Positions 45,207 through 56,824 of a stretch of DNA of 64,000 nt are shown here, one piece after another. Numbering within the stretch: position 1 is the stretch's first letter; every line of letters starts with the position of its first letter. The position numbers were made by a program, and so were the translations under genes. This DNA is from Arthonia radiata (Eukaryota > Ascomycota > Arthoniomycetes > Arthoniales > Arthoniaceae): the NCBI GenBank assembly GCA_002989075.1, contig PSQN01000003.1:1360865-1424864 (forward strand), given 5' to 3'. The notes under the pieces were generated by a model. The model was not told the origin of the DNA and made no database searches. It saw only the letters and a list, made by a program, of their open reading frames with translations.

Positions 45207-46959
45207 ATGACAACAAGCTATCCGCCAGACACCTTAGCGAACACTACCGCGTACCCTACCCCAACATCACCCACCGGTGCCTACGCGTCCAACGCGTCTC
45301 ACCAAACACAACAACATCCGCCACAGTCAATGGACGCCAGGTCCAGTGAATATTCGCAGTCGGGTATGGTTGAAGCCCACTCTTCCTCATCACCCGAAGA
45401 ACAGTCCCCTCCCACGTCACACGTACCACAAGGACACTCTTCTGAACAGGCGCGTCCTACGATAGATCCGAACTCCGCCACCCACTTCCCTCAGGGCCAG
45501 GACGTTAAGTACAATCCGGCAACACCTGACTCCAACTACAGCCTGAATCCGCAATCGGCGCGTTCAGGCACGTTCCCCGACTCCTACCTCTCGCGCAACG
45601 CCGGATATCCAGACGGATCGCAGCGATACCAGCAGGGCAACAACAGCACGCCGAACGGCGCGGCGGGCAACATGGCTCAACCTCAAAGTCCGTCCACCAT
45701 GCCCTCCAACCAAGGGCAAACAGTGCAGCAGCAACAAGTTCCTCCATCGCATGCAGTGACTAACCCTGAGATTCCCGTAGATCCCTCCATCGCGCAGTCG
45801 AGTCCAACGTACCCGCCGCAACACCATTATTCGCCGTATCCCACCTCAGATGGCCACCACATGAACTATCAGACCCCTCCGATGTACGCACGAGGGCCGG
45901 AGTACAATGGGGGACCGCCATACAGTGCGCCTCACCAACCCATGCCGTACGGTCATGTGGCTACATCGGTATCTTCCCCCTCAAACATGTTGCCCGCGGG
46001 AGCGCGGCCTCCCGGCGTAAGTATTCGTCCTAACACGTTGTTTGAGCAGGGGTATGCTTATAGGCCTCAGGGTGGTCATCCGCTCTCGACAGTCTACTCT
46101 TTTGTCCCGATTCCTGGCACGCATCAGCAGAAGCGACCACGTCGGAGATACGAGGAGATCGAGAGGATGTACAAGTGCGGCTGGAACGGTTGCGAGAAAG
46201 CCTACGGCACATTGAACCATTTAAATGCGCACGTTACCATGCAATCGCATGGGTCCAAGCGCACTCCAGAAGGTAAGCAGTAAACCCTTGATTCTCTACA
46301 CCACCATTTCGCAGACACCTTGAGGGATATTGTGGAGGCGCCTCGAGTGATGAGCTCACCCTGAATCGGCGACGCGTGTCTCAACGCGTGTCTCAACGCG
46401 TAAATGTCGCACGTCGAGCTATAAGGAACGATTGCGCAACAATGCGCAAAGTATCGCGTTCGATCCGAATGACTAAATGCTGACATCAATGCGAACAGAG
46501 TTTAAGGAAATCCGAAAAGAGTGGAAAGCGCGCAAGAAGGAAGAGGAGAACCAGCGCAAGCAAGATGATGAGCGCGCGCGTCAGCAAGCTGCGCAGCAGC
46601 CACAACACCCCGAAGTCCCTCACACGTCCGCTGATGGTGCGCCGCAAGGACAACATCCTTCAGCAGGTGGCTACGGTGGCCCAGGTGTTCGACAACTGCC
46701 ACCAATTGGCTATGCTCCGGCCAGTGGTCAGGTCGCAGGACAATACGGTGGTCAAGCGCAAGCCGGCATGGAAGGCATGCCGCAGTATCAAGGCGGTCAA
46801 GTCCCATACCAGGCCAACTACCCACCGCAGAGTCCGTACGGACAACCACCCAACAACCAGATGTATGCACACCCTCAATCGCAGCAGCCCCTGCAGAGCC
46901 CGGCAGGCCCGCCGCCCAACCCCCCGAACCACCAGGGCGATCAACAAGGTCGAAGCTGA
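45207..46959 (+). CDS. CON7: C2H2 transcription factor of the CON7 type
   Basis: Exons 45207-46272 and 46499-46959 give 508 aa; the 226 bp intron has donor GTAAGC and acceptor ACAG and splits the codon of a conserved Glu (TPE|EFKEIRK). The diagnostic block is YSFVPIPGTHQQKRPRRRYE, then the finger MYKCGWNGCEKAYGTLNHLN with C324-x4-C329-x12-H342-x5-H348, then EFKEIRKEWKARKKEEENQR. This block is nearly invariant in Con7 proteins, first described in Magnaporthe as needed for normal conidia and appressoria. Both flanks are long low-complexity Gln/Pro/Ser/Gly regions, likely disordered activation segments. The start is the first ATG after the leader. Confidence 0.9.
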
Positions 46960-49314
46960 TGATCTTGTCTTTGTCGCAGATGATGTTTTTAATGTCCGGT
47001 CATCCTCTGCTTGATGGATCAATGTGCGAGTGCGTGCGGGCTGTCAAATCAAGTTCTTAGCTCTTGCGCGCGCCAGGTTTGCGTGTGGGGAGGTATTGCG
47101 GTGCATGCTGCTGTGCGACAGCGCGGAAGGGGAGAGCGTCGTCGCGTCTGACGTCTTGTTTCGAGTCGCTGTGCCATGCGACGCACGAAATGTGTGGAGG
47201 AGACCACGGTCTTTTTAGCCTTGTTTGATAGCCATTATACCCAAGCACGAGGCGCAAAAGTTACGGCGGAGGATGTAATCGTCTGTCACAGAAACGAACG
47301 GTGGGCAGGAAGGAAAAAGGAAGGGTGTATGAAATGGAGGAATGGGGCTATATTTGTGCCCTCAGCTGCGAAGGCCGCGAACGCGAGAAAGGGTCTACTT
47401 TCGACGGCGGTTTTGTCAAGCGCTGCATCGCGAGTAGCCTCACGCGCGACGCATGGGCCGTCGGTTCAAGCGCAGCAGGCCGGTCGCTTGGCTACGAGCG
47501 CCGGATCTGGCCAAGTCTTTCTTGATGGACAAGGTTCGCGGCGGCCAGTTGAGGGTGCGAAAGATGGCCTTGTTTCCTGTATCTGGAGTCGGAATCATGC
47601 TTTATATTCGTCTTGTTCTATTCCACTGTGATCTGAAAGCAGAGTACACGCGCCGTCGTTGCCATTATGTAATGGACTACTCCTGGCAGATAGAGGTGAA
47701 ATCTGGCCGAGCATAAAGATCATATCCAAGACCGCTGCTCGTGCTAGTCAATCGGCCCAAGCGCACCGTCAAATACGTCTCACAAATACGTCTCACAACG
47801 CTATCCAACATCCAGCAAGCTAAACAAACCCTCTCGGAGTCCACGGAGTAGGGCTCGGGCGTGTATTTTACACAGTATTTTACTGTCATGACTGGCCAGT
47901 TTCTGACGTAAGAAATACGGTAACGAACCCCTATCTTTACGTCTGTGCACACTTTACTACCTAAAGTAGAAGGATAGTATATAAAACAGAGTTTAGTGCC
48001 GCTCGATAATACGTCTCCCTAAAAAGTTTTTTGAGAGTCGGTTTTTTATCCTAAATTTTGAGGAATTTTAGTACCTCTGCCCAGATTTGGGGCTACAAGA
48101 GCCGTGCACAGCATTACGTGATGTCAGTAACTTGTAACGCCCTTTGGGAGTTTATTTCAGTAATTTACTTGAAAAGTGAGTTCCTGGCCGTCAAGACCTG
48201 AGCCCTACCACGGAGTGCCGCATGAAGCATGGTTCGCGCCTACGCAGCGCCTGTCGCGGCGGAAATGTCAAACGAGCGGACGAGGCCGCGCAGCCGATGT
48301 CTGAGACGACGATCTGATCACTAGCCTCTGGGGCTGACGCTGCCAAAGCTAAGTTGGTATCACAACTCTGCTGTTTTGGCGTGTCGAATGCAGAGCCTCT
48401 GTATGTTTCATCCATCTAATGTCAACACCCTCGCCACGACCACCGCGAACGCCCCTCAGGTTCATGTACGTCGGCAATATTCACCAAACGTTGGAAGACA
48501 CACGTACCCATTGCATATCCATCCTATCACACCTCACCCCCCAAACCGCCGCTAGCACGATCTCACGATGCGATACTCCGTAGTAGTGCACCTTAGTCCT
48601 TATCGCCTGACACGGTTGCCGCCAAGGGAACCGCGAGGGGACCGCCAGGGAACCGCGCGCACCCTTTCCTTGCTCGATGGGCCGTAGGAGCGCTTATGAG
48701 CGCTCGCTTGGGGCCGGGAAAGTAACTTGTTACACAGCAGTAGTTTGTGACGGTGCTCAGCGCGGCTCTGCGATACTTTGGAGTTGGGGTCGAAGTGTGG
48801 CGCGTATGAGGCGCGTGGCGCGGGAGCCGCGGGGGCTAAAATGGGCTTATCGATTGTGTGGTGATGAGGTTGCTTTGGCGTTGACTGTGGACATTGAGAA
48901 CTCAGAATGACGACCTTTCAAGCTGTACACACTTCCTCATCCTGAGTACCATGGGGACTTGCAAAGCCATTGGCGACCTGTGATGAGAGGAGATGTCGGC
49001 AGGGTAGCTCGAGATACCGATGACATCACCGAAAACCGAATGTCAACCTGTGAATATGCGAACGCAGATCTCAGCCGATCGAATGAGTAAAGTTACCTTA
49101 AACTATGCGTCAAGCTGCTGTGGTGCTTCTCCGTTGAGCGCGATTCTTTTCGAGAATGTGTTGTCCGTCTAGTCATCTTTCATCTCATCTTCACCTCCCC
49201 AGCCACCGCATTTTGGGACAATAGGAAGCTGGTCTTTCTCTTGGACTTCAACGCATCACGACCAATTTTCACATTCGCGTGGCGTTTATTACAGCCCGCG
49301 ATCGCGCAAACAAC
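46960..49314. other. Intergenic, 2.35 kb, partly AT-rich
   Basis: Between CON7 and RAD26. Around 47720-48180 the sequence is clearly richer in A/T than the neighbouring genes and has T-runs, a TATA-type TATATAAAA near 47975, and a tandem pair of 13 bp units with AAATACGTCTCAC near 47771-47796. It could be a decayed repeat; no coding domain is left. The right end is the RAD26 promoter. Confidence 0.4.
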
Positions 49315-52300
49315 ATGGATGACTTAGAAGCGAACGACAGGCCCACGCAGGATCGAAACGGCGACGTCGCCGCCAACAGCAGTCATGTTGACACTTCGGA
49401 CTCTATACGACCTGAGACTCCCATACAGCAAGCACCTACCACAACAACACCTCCATCAGCCGCCACTATTAAAGAAGATAGCGAAACCACACATGAGCCC
49501 CCGCATCTGCGTTCCGAGGAGTCAGAAGCAGCACGCCTCGAAGCCCTCGGCGCAGACATCCGCGGCCAAGAAGACCTTGAAAACGCAGTCGGTCAACAAG
49601 CCGATCAGATGCTCCTCGAGCAAGCCGACGACCGCGATACGAAGCGCATCGAAAAGACCCTCACATCCAAGGCCAAGCTCGAAGCGACAATCCGCTCGCT
49701 GAAAGACAAGCTGCGGTCAAACGCCCACAACCTCCGCACACAATCTGAGATCAACTCGCTTGACTCGAAGGTTGCGGCACTCGACCAAGATCTGAAGGAG
49801 ATTCAGGAGCGTATTGCGGAGCGCCACCAGCAGAAGGACGGTACGGAGGGTGGCAATGCGGATGAGAAGGGCAATCAGAGACGGGCTGGTGAGAGTCGAC
49901 GCGAGTATCTCATACGGACGGGCAAGATCACGCCGTTTTCGAAGATTGGCAAGGATGAGATCAAGGTGTCGAATAACTTGGCGGATGTGATGATGGATGC
50001 GGAAGAGATCACAGACGGGGAAGAGGAGGAGGGTGAAGACTACCCAACCACGCAGGCAGGGCCAATGTCGCATGTCAACCTGCTGAAACCTGGCTTCAAG
50101 GACGATGCTTCTAGTGCGGTAGACTCGGCTGCTGAATCTGTCAAGACGAGGCCGCGGAAGAAGAGGAAGTTGCATTCGAGTGGTGTCGAGCCGACGAGTG
50201 ACGAGGTGTCCGATGCTTCATTCACCGCCAGGCCGAATGAAGACTTTGGCGATAGCGAGGAAGAGGAGGGAGGCTTTGACAATGCAACTGAGATCGTGAG
50301 CACAGGGCGTAAGCGCAAGTCCAAGAGGAAGATGACATATCACTTAGAAGATAGCGGCGTAGAAGACCTCGCAGGCATTGATGACGGGAAGGAGTCGTTG
50401 TATCAAGCTCGAGTCGACCGATGGGTTGAAGGTCGCCACGAAGCCCGCGAAAAGGCCGACAAGAAGCAGCAGCAGCGCGAGCAAGAGCAGGAGCAGGCCG
50501 AAGATGAGGCGCCAGCTGACAGCGCTGCGCAAGCCACCGGGCATGACACAGAAGAAGAGGAAGAAGAGTGGCATCGACCCCATCCTTCTCGACCTGACGC
50601 TGAGTTCGACGGCGGCTTTCGAATACCTGGCGACGTATTTCCGTCGCTGTTCGACTATCAAAAGACCGGCGTCCAATGGCTCTGGGAACTCTACCAACAG
50701 AAGGTCGGTGGTATTGTTGGGGATGAGATGGGTCTCGGCAAGACGATTCAAGTCATTGCCTTCCTCGCCGGCCTGCACTATTCGAAGAAGCTTGACAAGC
50801 CCGTCATCATCGTCTGTCCTGCCACGGTGATGAAGCAGTGGGTGAACGAGTTTCACACCTGGTGGCCACCCTTCCGTGTCTCCATCCTTCATACGTCGGG
50901 CTCTGGAATGATGAATATCCAACGTGAGGCTCGTGTCGATGACGAGCTGGACATGTGGGACCATGAGGACAAGCCGAAGCGCAACCCGGGTGTCACGAAA
51001 GCTGCGAAGAAGATTGTCGATCGTGTCGTCAACGAGGGCCACGTTCTGATCACTACTTATGCTGGCCTCCAGAGCTATGGTGATCTTCTCGTCAATGTCC
51101 CGTGGGGCTATGCTGTCCTCGATGAAGGACACAAGATCCGCAATCCAAATAGCCAGGTCGCCATCTTTTGTAAGTCACTTGATACACAGAATCGCATCAT
51201 CACTTCTGGCACGCCTATTCAGAACAATTTGATCGAGCTTTGGTCGCTGTTCGATTTCGTCTTCCCCATGCGGCTGGGTAACCTTGTAACGTTTCGACGC
51301 AACTTTGAAGTACCAATTCGAGAGGGTGGATACGCCAACGCTTCGAATCTACAAGTCCAAACTGCATACAACTGCGCAGAAGCTCTCAAGGAGGCCATCA
51401 GCCCCTACCTGCTTCAGCGCTGGAAGAGCGATGTCGCTGCTGATCTCCCCACAAAGACAGAACAGGTCCTCTTCTGCAAGTTGACCAAATTACAACTAGA
51501 TATGTACCAGCGCTTTGTTGGTTCGAAGGAGAGGCATGAGATCATGGACGGAAAGCGCAACGCTCTCTGGGGTATTGATATCATGCGCAAGATCTGCAAT
51601 CACCCTGATCTCATGGATCACAAGCTTCTTTCACACAAGTCTGAGTATTCTTATGGCGCTCCTGAGAAATCTGGCAAGATGACTGTGGTCAAGATGCTAC
51701 TTCAGCACTGGACTCGCGAAGGTCACAAGACGCTGTTGTTCGCGCAGCATCGTATCATGCTCGACATTCTGGAAAAATTCTTGAAAAAGCTACCGGGTGT
51801 CAATTACTGCCGCATGGACGGCACGACGCCGATCAAGGAGCGTCAGGATATGATCGATGATTTCAACAAGACTGACTCAATTCACGTCTTTCTGTTGACC
51901 ACGAAGGTTGGTGGGCTCGGTGTCAACTTGACAAGTGCTGATCGTGTCATCATCTATGATCCTGATTGGAATCCATCGACTGATCTGCAGGCCCGCGAGC
52001 GAGCGTGGCGTCTTGGTCAGAAACGAGAGGTCATGATATACCGTCTAATGATGGCAGGTACCATCGAGGAGAAGATCTACCATCGCCAGCTCTTCAAGCA
52101 ATTTTTGACCAACAAGATCTTGAAAGACCCGAAACACCGCCAAACCTTTCATCTACAGGGTCTCGATGACTTATTCACCCTGAATGACCCACGGATGGAA
52201 CAGGATACGACTGAAACAGGCACCCTATTTAAGGGTACAGAGAGCCGCATAAAGGACGACTCCTCCTACAAGGCAGAATCTGCCATCTCCGCCCTGGGCG

Positions 52301-53094
52301 ACGCTGCCCGCGCCGAAGCTTTCAACGGCGACGTAGAGACTTCTAAGCAATCCAAAGGCACGACACCCGATCCAAACGTTGCTAACGGCGGCTCATCGCC
52401 ACCCAACCCACCTCAGAACCACCTTCTCGACTCGCTCCTGTCCCAGTCTGGCGTCAGCACAACCCTCAACCATGATGCCATTCTCGCCTCTTCTGTCAAC
52501 AACGGCCGAGACCCCGTCACTGGCAAGATCGTGGCTGATCCCGCGACTATTCAACGTGAAGCCAAGCGCATCGCCACAGAAGCAGCAAACGAGCTCCGCC
52601 GTGCTGGACAAGAAGCGCGCAACGTCCCTATCGGCACCGTCACCTGGACAGGACAAGTTGGTGACGCCGGTCGGCCCAGTGCTCCTCCAGCTCGCGGCGG
52701 TATCATGGCGCGCGGTTCTGGACGTGGCGGCCGCGGCGGTCCGAGCAGCGCAGCAGTCCTCGCCAATCTGTCACAACGCCAAAGCCATCAGAATGACGGC
52801 TCGCGACGGGCGACCGAGCGCGGTGATCGGCTGCCGGCAGGTAAGGATTTCATGATCATGATTCGAGACTACTTGAAAGCGCATGGTGGTAAGGTGTACA
52901 CGCAAATGCTCGTGGATCACTTCAACCGATTTTGTACGACGGAGCGAAGGACCGCAGAATTTCAGCATATGCTGAGGATGATTGCGAGGATGGAGAAGCC
53001 GACCGCGCCTGCTGTCAGGGGCGGACGGGCGGGGAGGGCGACGGGGAGGGCGACAGGGAGGGCGCAGTGGGTGCTTAAGGAGGAGTATGCTTAG
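49315..53094 (+). CDS. RAD26: SWI2/SNF2 DNA-dependent ATPase Rad26 (CSB/ERCC6 homologue)
   Basis: Single exon, 1259 aa from ATG MDDLEANDRP; the open frame before it begins with GTG. The protein removes or remodels stalled RNA polymerase II in transcription-coupled repair. The N-terminus (about 1-440) is acidic and charged, with a coiled-coil-like stretch (about 95-180) and a KKRKL nuclear signal. The ATPase core has motif I GDEMGLGKT (about 469), II DEGH (about 601), III SGTPIQNN and helicase C, ending ARERAWRLGQKREVMIYRL (about 893). After it come KEFLTN-type residues, a disordered Gly/Arg-rich region (RGSGRGGRGG) and a C-terminal winged-helix-like domain. This order equals that of yeast Rad26 and human CSB. 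Confidence 0.95.
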   Translation: MDDLEANDRPTQDRNGDVAANSSHVDTSDSIRPETPIQQAPTTTTPPSAATIKEDSETTHEPPHLRSEESEAARLEALGADIRGQEDLENAVGQQADQMLLEQADDRDTKRIEKTLTSKAKLEATIRSLKDKLRSNAHNLRTQSEINSLDSKVAALDQDLKEIQERIAERHQQKDGTEGGNADEKGNQRRAGESRREYLIRTGKITPFSKIGKDEIKVSNNLADVMMDAEEITDGEEEEGEDYPTTQAGPMSHVNLLKPGFKDDASSAVDSAAESVKTRPRKKRKLHSSGVEPTSDEVSDASFTARPNEDFGDSEEEEGGFDNATEIVSTGRKRKSKRKMTYHLEDSGVEDLAGIDDGKESLYQARVDRWVEGRHEAREKADKKQQQREQEQEQAEDEAPADSAAQATGHDTEEEEEEWHRPHPSRPDAEFDGGFRIPGDVFPSLFDYQKTGVQWLWELYQQKVGGIVGDEMGLGKTIQVIAFLAGLHYSKKLDKPVIIVCPATVMKQWVNEFHTWWPPFRVSILHTSGSGMMNIQREARVDDELDMWDHEDKPKRNPGVTKAAKKIVDRVVNEGHVLITTYAGLQSYGDLLVNVPWGYAVLDEGHKIRNPNSQVAIFCKSLDTQNRIITSGTPIQNNLIELWSLFDFVFPMRLGNLVTFRRNFEVPIREGGYANASNLQVQTAYNCAEALKEAISPYLLQRWKSDVAADLPTKTEQVLFCKLTKLQLDMYQRFVGSKERHEIMDGKRNALWGIDIMRKICNHPDLMDHKLLSHKSEYSYGAPEKSGKMTVVKMLLQHWTREGHKTLLFAQHRIMLDILEKFLKKLPGVNYCRMDGTTPIKERQDMIDDFNKTDSIHVFLLTTKVGGLGVNLTSADRVIIYDPDWNPSTDLQARERAWRLGQKREVMIYRLMMAGTIEEKIYHRQLFKQFLTNKILKDPKHRQTFHLQGLDDLFTLNDPRMEQDTTETGTLFKGTESRIKDDSSYKAESAISALGDAARAEAFNGDVETSKQSKGTTPDPNVANGGSSPPNPPQNHLLDSLLSQSGVSTTLNHDAILASSVNNGRDPVTGKIVADPATIQREAKRIATEAANELRRAGQEARNVPIGTVTWTGQVGDAGRPSAPPARGGIMARGSGRGGRGGPSSAAVLANLSQRQSHQNDGSRRATERGDRLPAGKDFMIMIRDYLKAHGGKVYTQMLVDHFNRFCTTERRTAEFQHMLRMIARMEKPTAPAVRGGRAGRATGRATGRAQWVLKEEYA

Positions 53095-53424
53095 TGAGCG
53101 CGGCGAGTGGTGTTGGTGTTGGTAGAAGAGCAGGGAGTGGTCAATATAGGACCGGCAACACGACGATCTGATTGCATAGCGAGGCGTTCTGCGTCTGGAG
53201 GTAAAGTCATACGCATAGCTTGATACCCCAATGAGAAATAGAGAATGATAACGAGCGATCATGAACATTCGCCGTTCTTTTCTCAATGAGTCTGCTGTGC
53301 CAACTGTCTACGGAGCATATAACGCTCACCTATCCTCTCATCGACCTCCCCTCCCCATTCCTGTTCGCCCTCTCCTTCGTACAACAGGGCCTTCCCGACA
53401 AAGAACAAACCCACCACCCTCCCA
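53095..53424. other. Convergent intergenic region
   Basis: Between the stops of RAD26 (+) and TYR1 (-). Nothing else recognised. Confidence 0.5.
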
Positions 53425-55171
53425 TCACTGTCCACCCCCTTCCAAAACCGCCCTAACCATCTCCTCCCCCACCCTCCCCGCCTCCTCAAACATCCCCTCA
53501 AAATACCCCCGCACCTCCTCAAACTTCACCCGATACCCCTCCATATTCCCCAACATCACCCGCTGACTCCAGTCCCTGGCGGCGAACGTAAACTCCAGGT
53601 CGTCCGCCCGGAACGTGGTATCCGTCACCGCCGTCTCCAGCGCCTCCGCCAGCAGTGCTGGTTTCCGGAATAGATACTCTGCTGCGCCCAGCCAGAGCCG
53701 GAAGAGGGGCGTGCTGCAGATCATGTGCTCGTACGGGTTTATGTGGAGCGCGTGCCAGGAGTCGACCATGGCGAGGAGGGAGAGGTGGTTGTTCCGCAGG
53801 CGCTCTGTGGGTTTTGTGCCGAGGGTGAAGCGGTTTAGGACGGCGTCGCTGAGGAGGGGTGGTTGGTGCGTCTCGTCGCCACTAGTGCTGTTTGGGCTGA
53901 ACACGAAATTGCCTGCGGCGTGCACCCGTTCTTCGAGGTCTTGACGCTGACCCGCGAGCATCAGTTTGAAGAGTTCGGTGACGGATTTTGCGTACTGCCG
54001 GATCTGCACTCTCGCCGCGGGGTTCAGGATCGCCAGCCCGGCGTAGACATGCCACTTGTTACTGTAAATTCGCAACGTGATGTTGATCTTCACATTCTCA
54101 ATACCGCCTAGATACCGGCCCAGCTGCCACGGGTACTGGTCGTTGGCCGCCCACGCGGCGCCCATGCTGAGGAACGCGGCGTGCGTGACGGCCTGGGTGT
54201 CGGCGGTGATGCGGTCGTGGGCGTCGGCGGTGAGGACGACTTGTTTTGAGCCGAGGCAAGTCAGGAGGTGGGAGATCTCTTTGAGGGAGGAGCGCGTGTC
54301 GCGGTGGGGGATGAGGACGAGGGGTTGGTTGGAGGGGTGGACTGAAGGCCCGTGTAAAGAGTGGACCGTTATGATGTCGATGTCTGGGGGGAGGTGCGTG
54401 GTGAAGGCGGCGATTTCGGGGGCTTTGCAGGAGGTTTGGCCGCCGACTATGGCGGAGGTTTTGGTTGCTGAAGGAGTCAGTAGGCTACGGTATCGATTGG
54501 CATGGACGTGACGGCAGGCATACATCGGCCGTACTTCGCGACAACGCTTTCAATGTTCTCGGCTTCGACGCAGTACATGATCCAGTCGCTTATGCGAGAC
54601 ACGAGATGGCCGTCTTCGAGGATGTGGACTTTGTCCTGGCATTCATTGGCTTAGCTATATACATGTGTGCGCGGCCGGCACGTACGTTGCTCGCGTATTC
54701 CTTCTCCAGGCTCTCGTGCTTTGACGGTATGTCTGAAGCGTATACTCTATGCCTCGACCTTCAGCTTTCATTCATAAAAACACACATCCTGGACATCCGG
54801 TTAGCCATGGAGCTCAGAAGCAGACTTGCGTCATGAATGGGATGTGTAGCTTTCTCAGACGGAGGAAAAGACAAGGTAGCTGAGATTTACATCATGGATG
54901 AGAGACCCCGACTAACCTCAACCAGAATGGTGTGAAGCTGCCGAGGAAACTCATGCTCGAGCCAAATGCGCTCAGAGTCATCATAGAAAGTATGAATGGG
55001 ATTCGAGTGAGAATGACTTACCGTTCTTTCATCCGTTCGTTGTGGCGTGGTCGACAAGAAAGGAGATAATACTCACGTCCACCCTGCAGCGCTTAGATAG
55101 CGAGCGTACATCTTGCCCATTAGACCCATGCCGATAATACCAACGGCGAAGTTCTCCGGAGTGCACGCCAT
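53425..55171 (-). CDS. TYR1: Prephenate dehydrogenase (NADP+)
   Basis: The reaction oxidises and decarboxylates prephenate to 4-hydroxyphenylpyruvate for tyrosine. Exons seen: 55171-55077 (MACTPENFAVGIIGMGLMGK, Rossmann GxGxxG), 54732-54686 (KHESLEKEYAS), 54635-54524 (KVHILEDGHLVSRISDWIMY), and 54467-53425 (AIVGGQTSCKAPEIAAF, PLVLIPHRDTRSSLKEI, AHDRITADTQAVTHAAFLSM). Phases close except between the first two: exon 1 ends in phase 2 and the next needs phase 1. An exon of about 5-14 nt is missing there. A 5 nt candidate, GATGT, lies after GCTAAC and CCAG near 54785. That part is unsettled; the rest is firm. Confidence 0.82.
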
Positions 55172-55544
55172 CCTCAGGGACTACAGACAGGGAAAAGCAC
55201 TGAAGAGATTTTTTAGCTGGCCGCGAACCCAGCTATGCTCTCAAAAAACGTCCGCATGGATGCTGATATAAGCAATGACTATTGGCATAGCCGGTCAATA
55301 TGGAATGAAATGGTCTGGGTCGCCGCACTGCAGAGCATTTGCTGCAAGGTAAAGGATGGAGTAGAAGGTCGAAGTTGATGGAAAGACAAAGTCCATCAAT
55401 TTGCGCAGCGGACATAAATTCCGAGCTCCGACGCTAGTGACACTAGCGCGCACACTTTCACATCCGTGCAATCCTCTCACCACCAGCATCGTGTACAGCA
55501 CGAACGCGACAGCACAACCTCCCCTTGACTTAGCAATCGCCAAA
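55172..55544. promoter_or_regulatory. Divergent promoter of TYR1 and RPS14
   Basis: About 370 bp between outward-facing genes. The part before 55545 should hold the strong ribosomal protein promoter, but no motif was pinned. Confidence 0.45.
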
Positions 55545-56342
55545 ATGCCACCAAAGAAGAAGGCACCCCAGAAGGAGGCCGAAAACGTCTCGCTCGGGCC
55601 ACAGGTCCGCGAAGGTCTGCTCTCACGCCGCGTCCATCGGCAGCCTTTTGGCAGCATGAACTCATCGATACTAACACCACAATAGGCGAACTCGTCTTCG
55701 GCGTCGCACGCATCTTCGCATCCTTCAACGATACTTTCGTCCATGTGACCGATCTGAGGTAAATACAACACCACAACACCCGCTCTCAGCAGCCTCAGCC
55801 CTCCTCTTCCTCCATCACTGCGATGTCATTGTTTGGGCCGACGTCCAGCGAGGAGAAAAGAATGTTAGGAGAAGGCTCAGCGGAAGGTTTCAAAGGCTAA
55901 CGCGGGTGATTTCCAGCGGCCGCGAAACTATCTCCCGAGTCACTGGCGGCATGAAGGTCAAGGCCGACCGTGACGAATCGTCTCCGTATGCTGCTATGTT
56001 GGCGGCGCAAGATGTAGCTGCGCGCTGCAAGGAGCTGGGTATTACGGCGCTGCACGTCAAGATTAGGGCGACCGGCGGTGAGTACATCTCTGTGGATCTT
56101 CCTGGACCCTTTTTGAGGCCATGAAGGGCAGAGGTCGCGGCAGACGTCATGCTAGCTACGAGAGAATAAAGCTGACAGGCAGTCATGTAGGTAACGGCAC
56201 AAAGACGCCTGGCCCAGGCGCACAGTCTGCGCTCCGCGCGCTCGCCCGTTCAGGCATGAAGATCGGTCGCATTGAGGATGTCACACCTACGCCATCCGAC
56301 TCGACGCGCAGGAAGGGTGGTCGCCGTGGTCGCCGTCTATAG
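55545..56342 (+). CDS. RPS14: 40S ribosomal protein uS11 (Rps14)
   Basis: Exons 55545-55614, 55686-55758, 55917-56077 and 56191-56342 give 151 aa, the usual length. Donors are GTCTGC, GTAAAT and GTGAGT; branch ACTAAC is visible in intron 1. The sequence [20 protein letters not shown], then [31 protein letters not shown] and [20 protein letters not shown], ending [11 protein letters not shown], is that of eukaryotic uS11. It lies on the platform of the small subunit near the mRNA exit. The C-terminal Arg-rich tail is the family's rRNA anchor. Three introns in so short a gene are usual for fungal ribosomal proteins. Confidence 0.97.
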
Positions 56343-56824
56343 AAAGGTGCAGGGTGGTGCGTTGCAGGATATGGTGACGTCAGGTCAGAGCACACGCATG
56401 TGGGAGGACGTCTGTGCTGTGTGGTTGCAGTTGCGAGGAGCACAGTGACGACCACTGGCATCAGGCCCGAGGGAAGACGGTGTGCGGATGGCATGATGTG
56501 TTTCCATTCAAAGAGGAAAGAAATGAAACCATCAAATCTGAATCTCAACCCATTGCCTGCGCGCCTAGCACGTGACACTACGCCTCGTCTTTCTTCGAGG
56601 TTCTTCCTGCCACGCCTGCTTATATTTAAACCCGCTCGACACCCGAGTGCCTACCAAACAACTCGCTAGCAATCTACGATGATGCCTGAGTCTATTATAA
56701 ATTCGCCACAAATGTTCGCCACCTAACCCGCCGCCACCGTATCACTAACCCTCAGTATATTGCAACCCGAAGCGCTCTCGCGCGCACCCAACACACCCCG
56801 TTCCGCAGAATCCCTCCCATCAGC
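56343..56824. other. Intergenic
   Basis: RPS14 3' flank and AAR2 promoter. Nothing else recognised. Confidence 0.5.
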
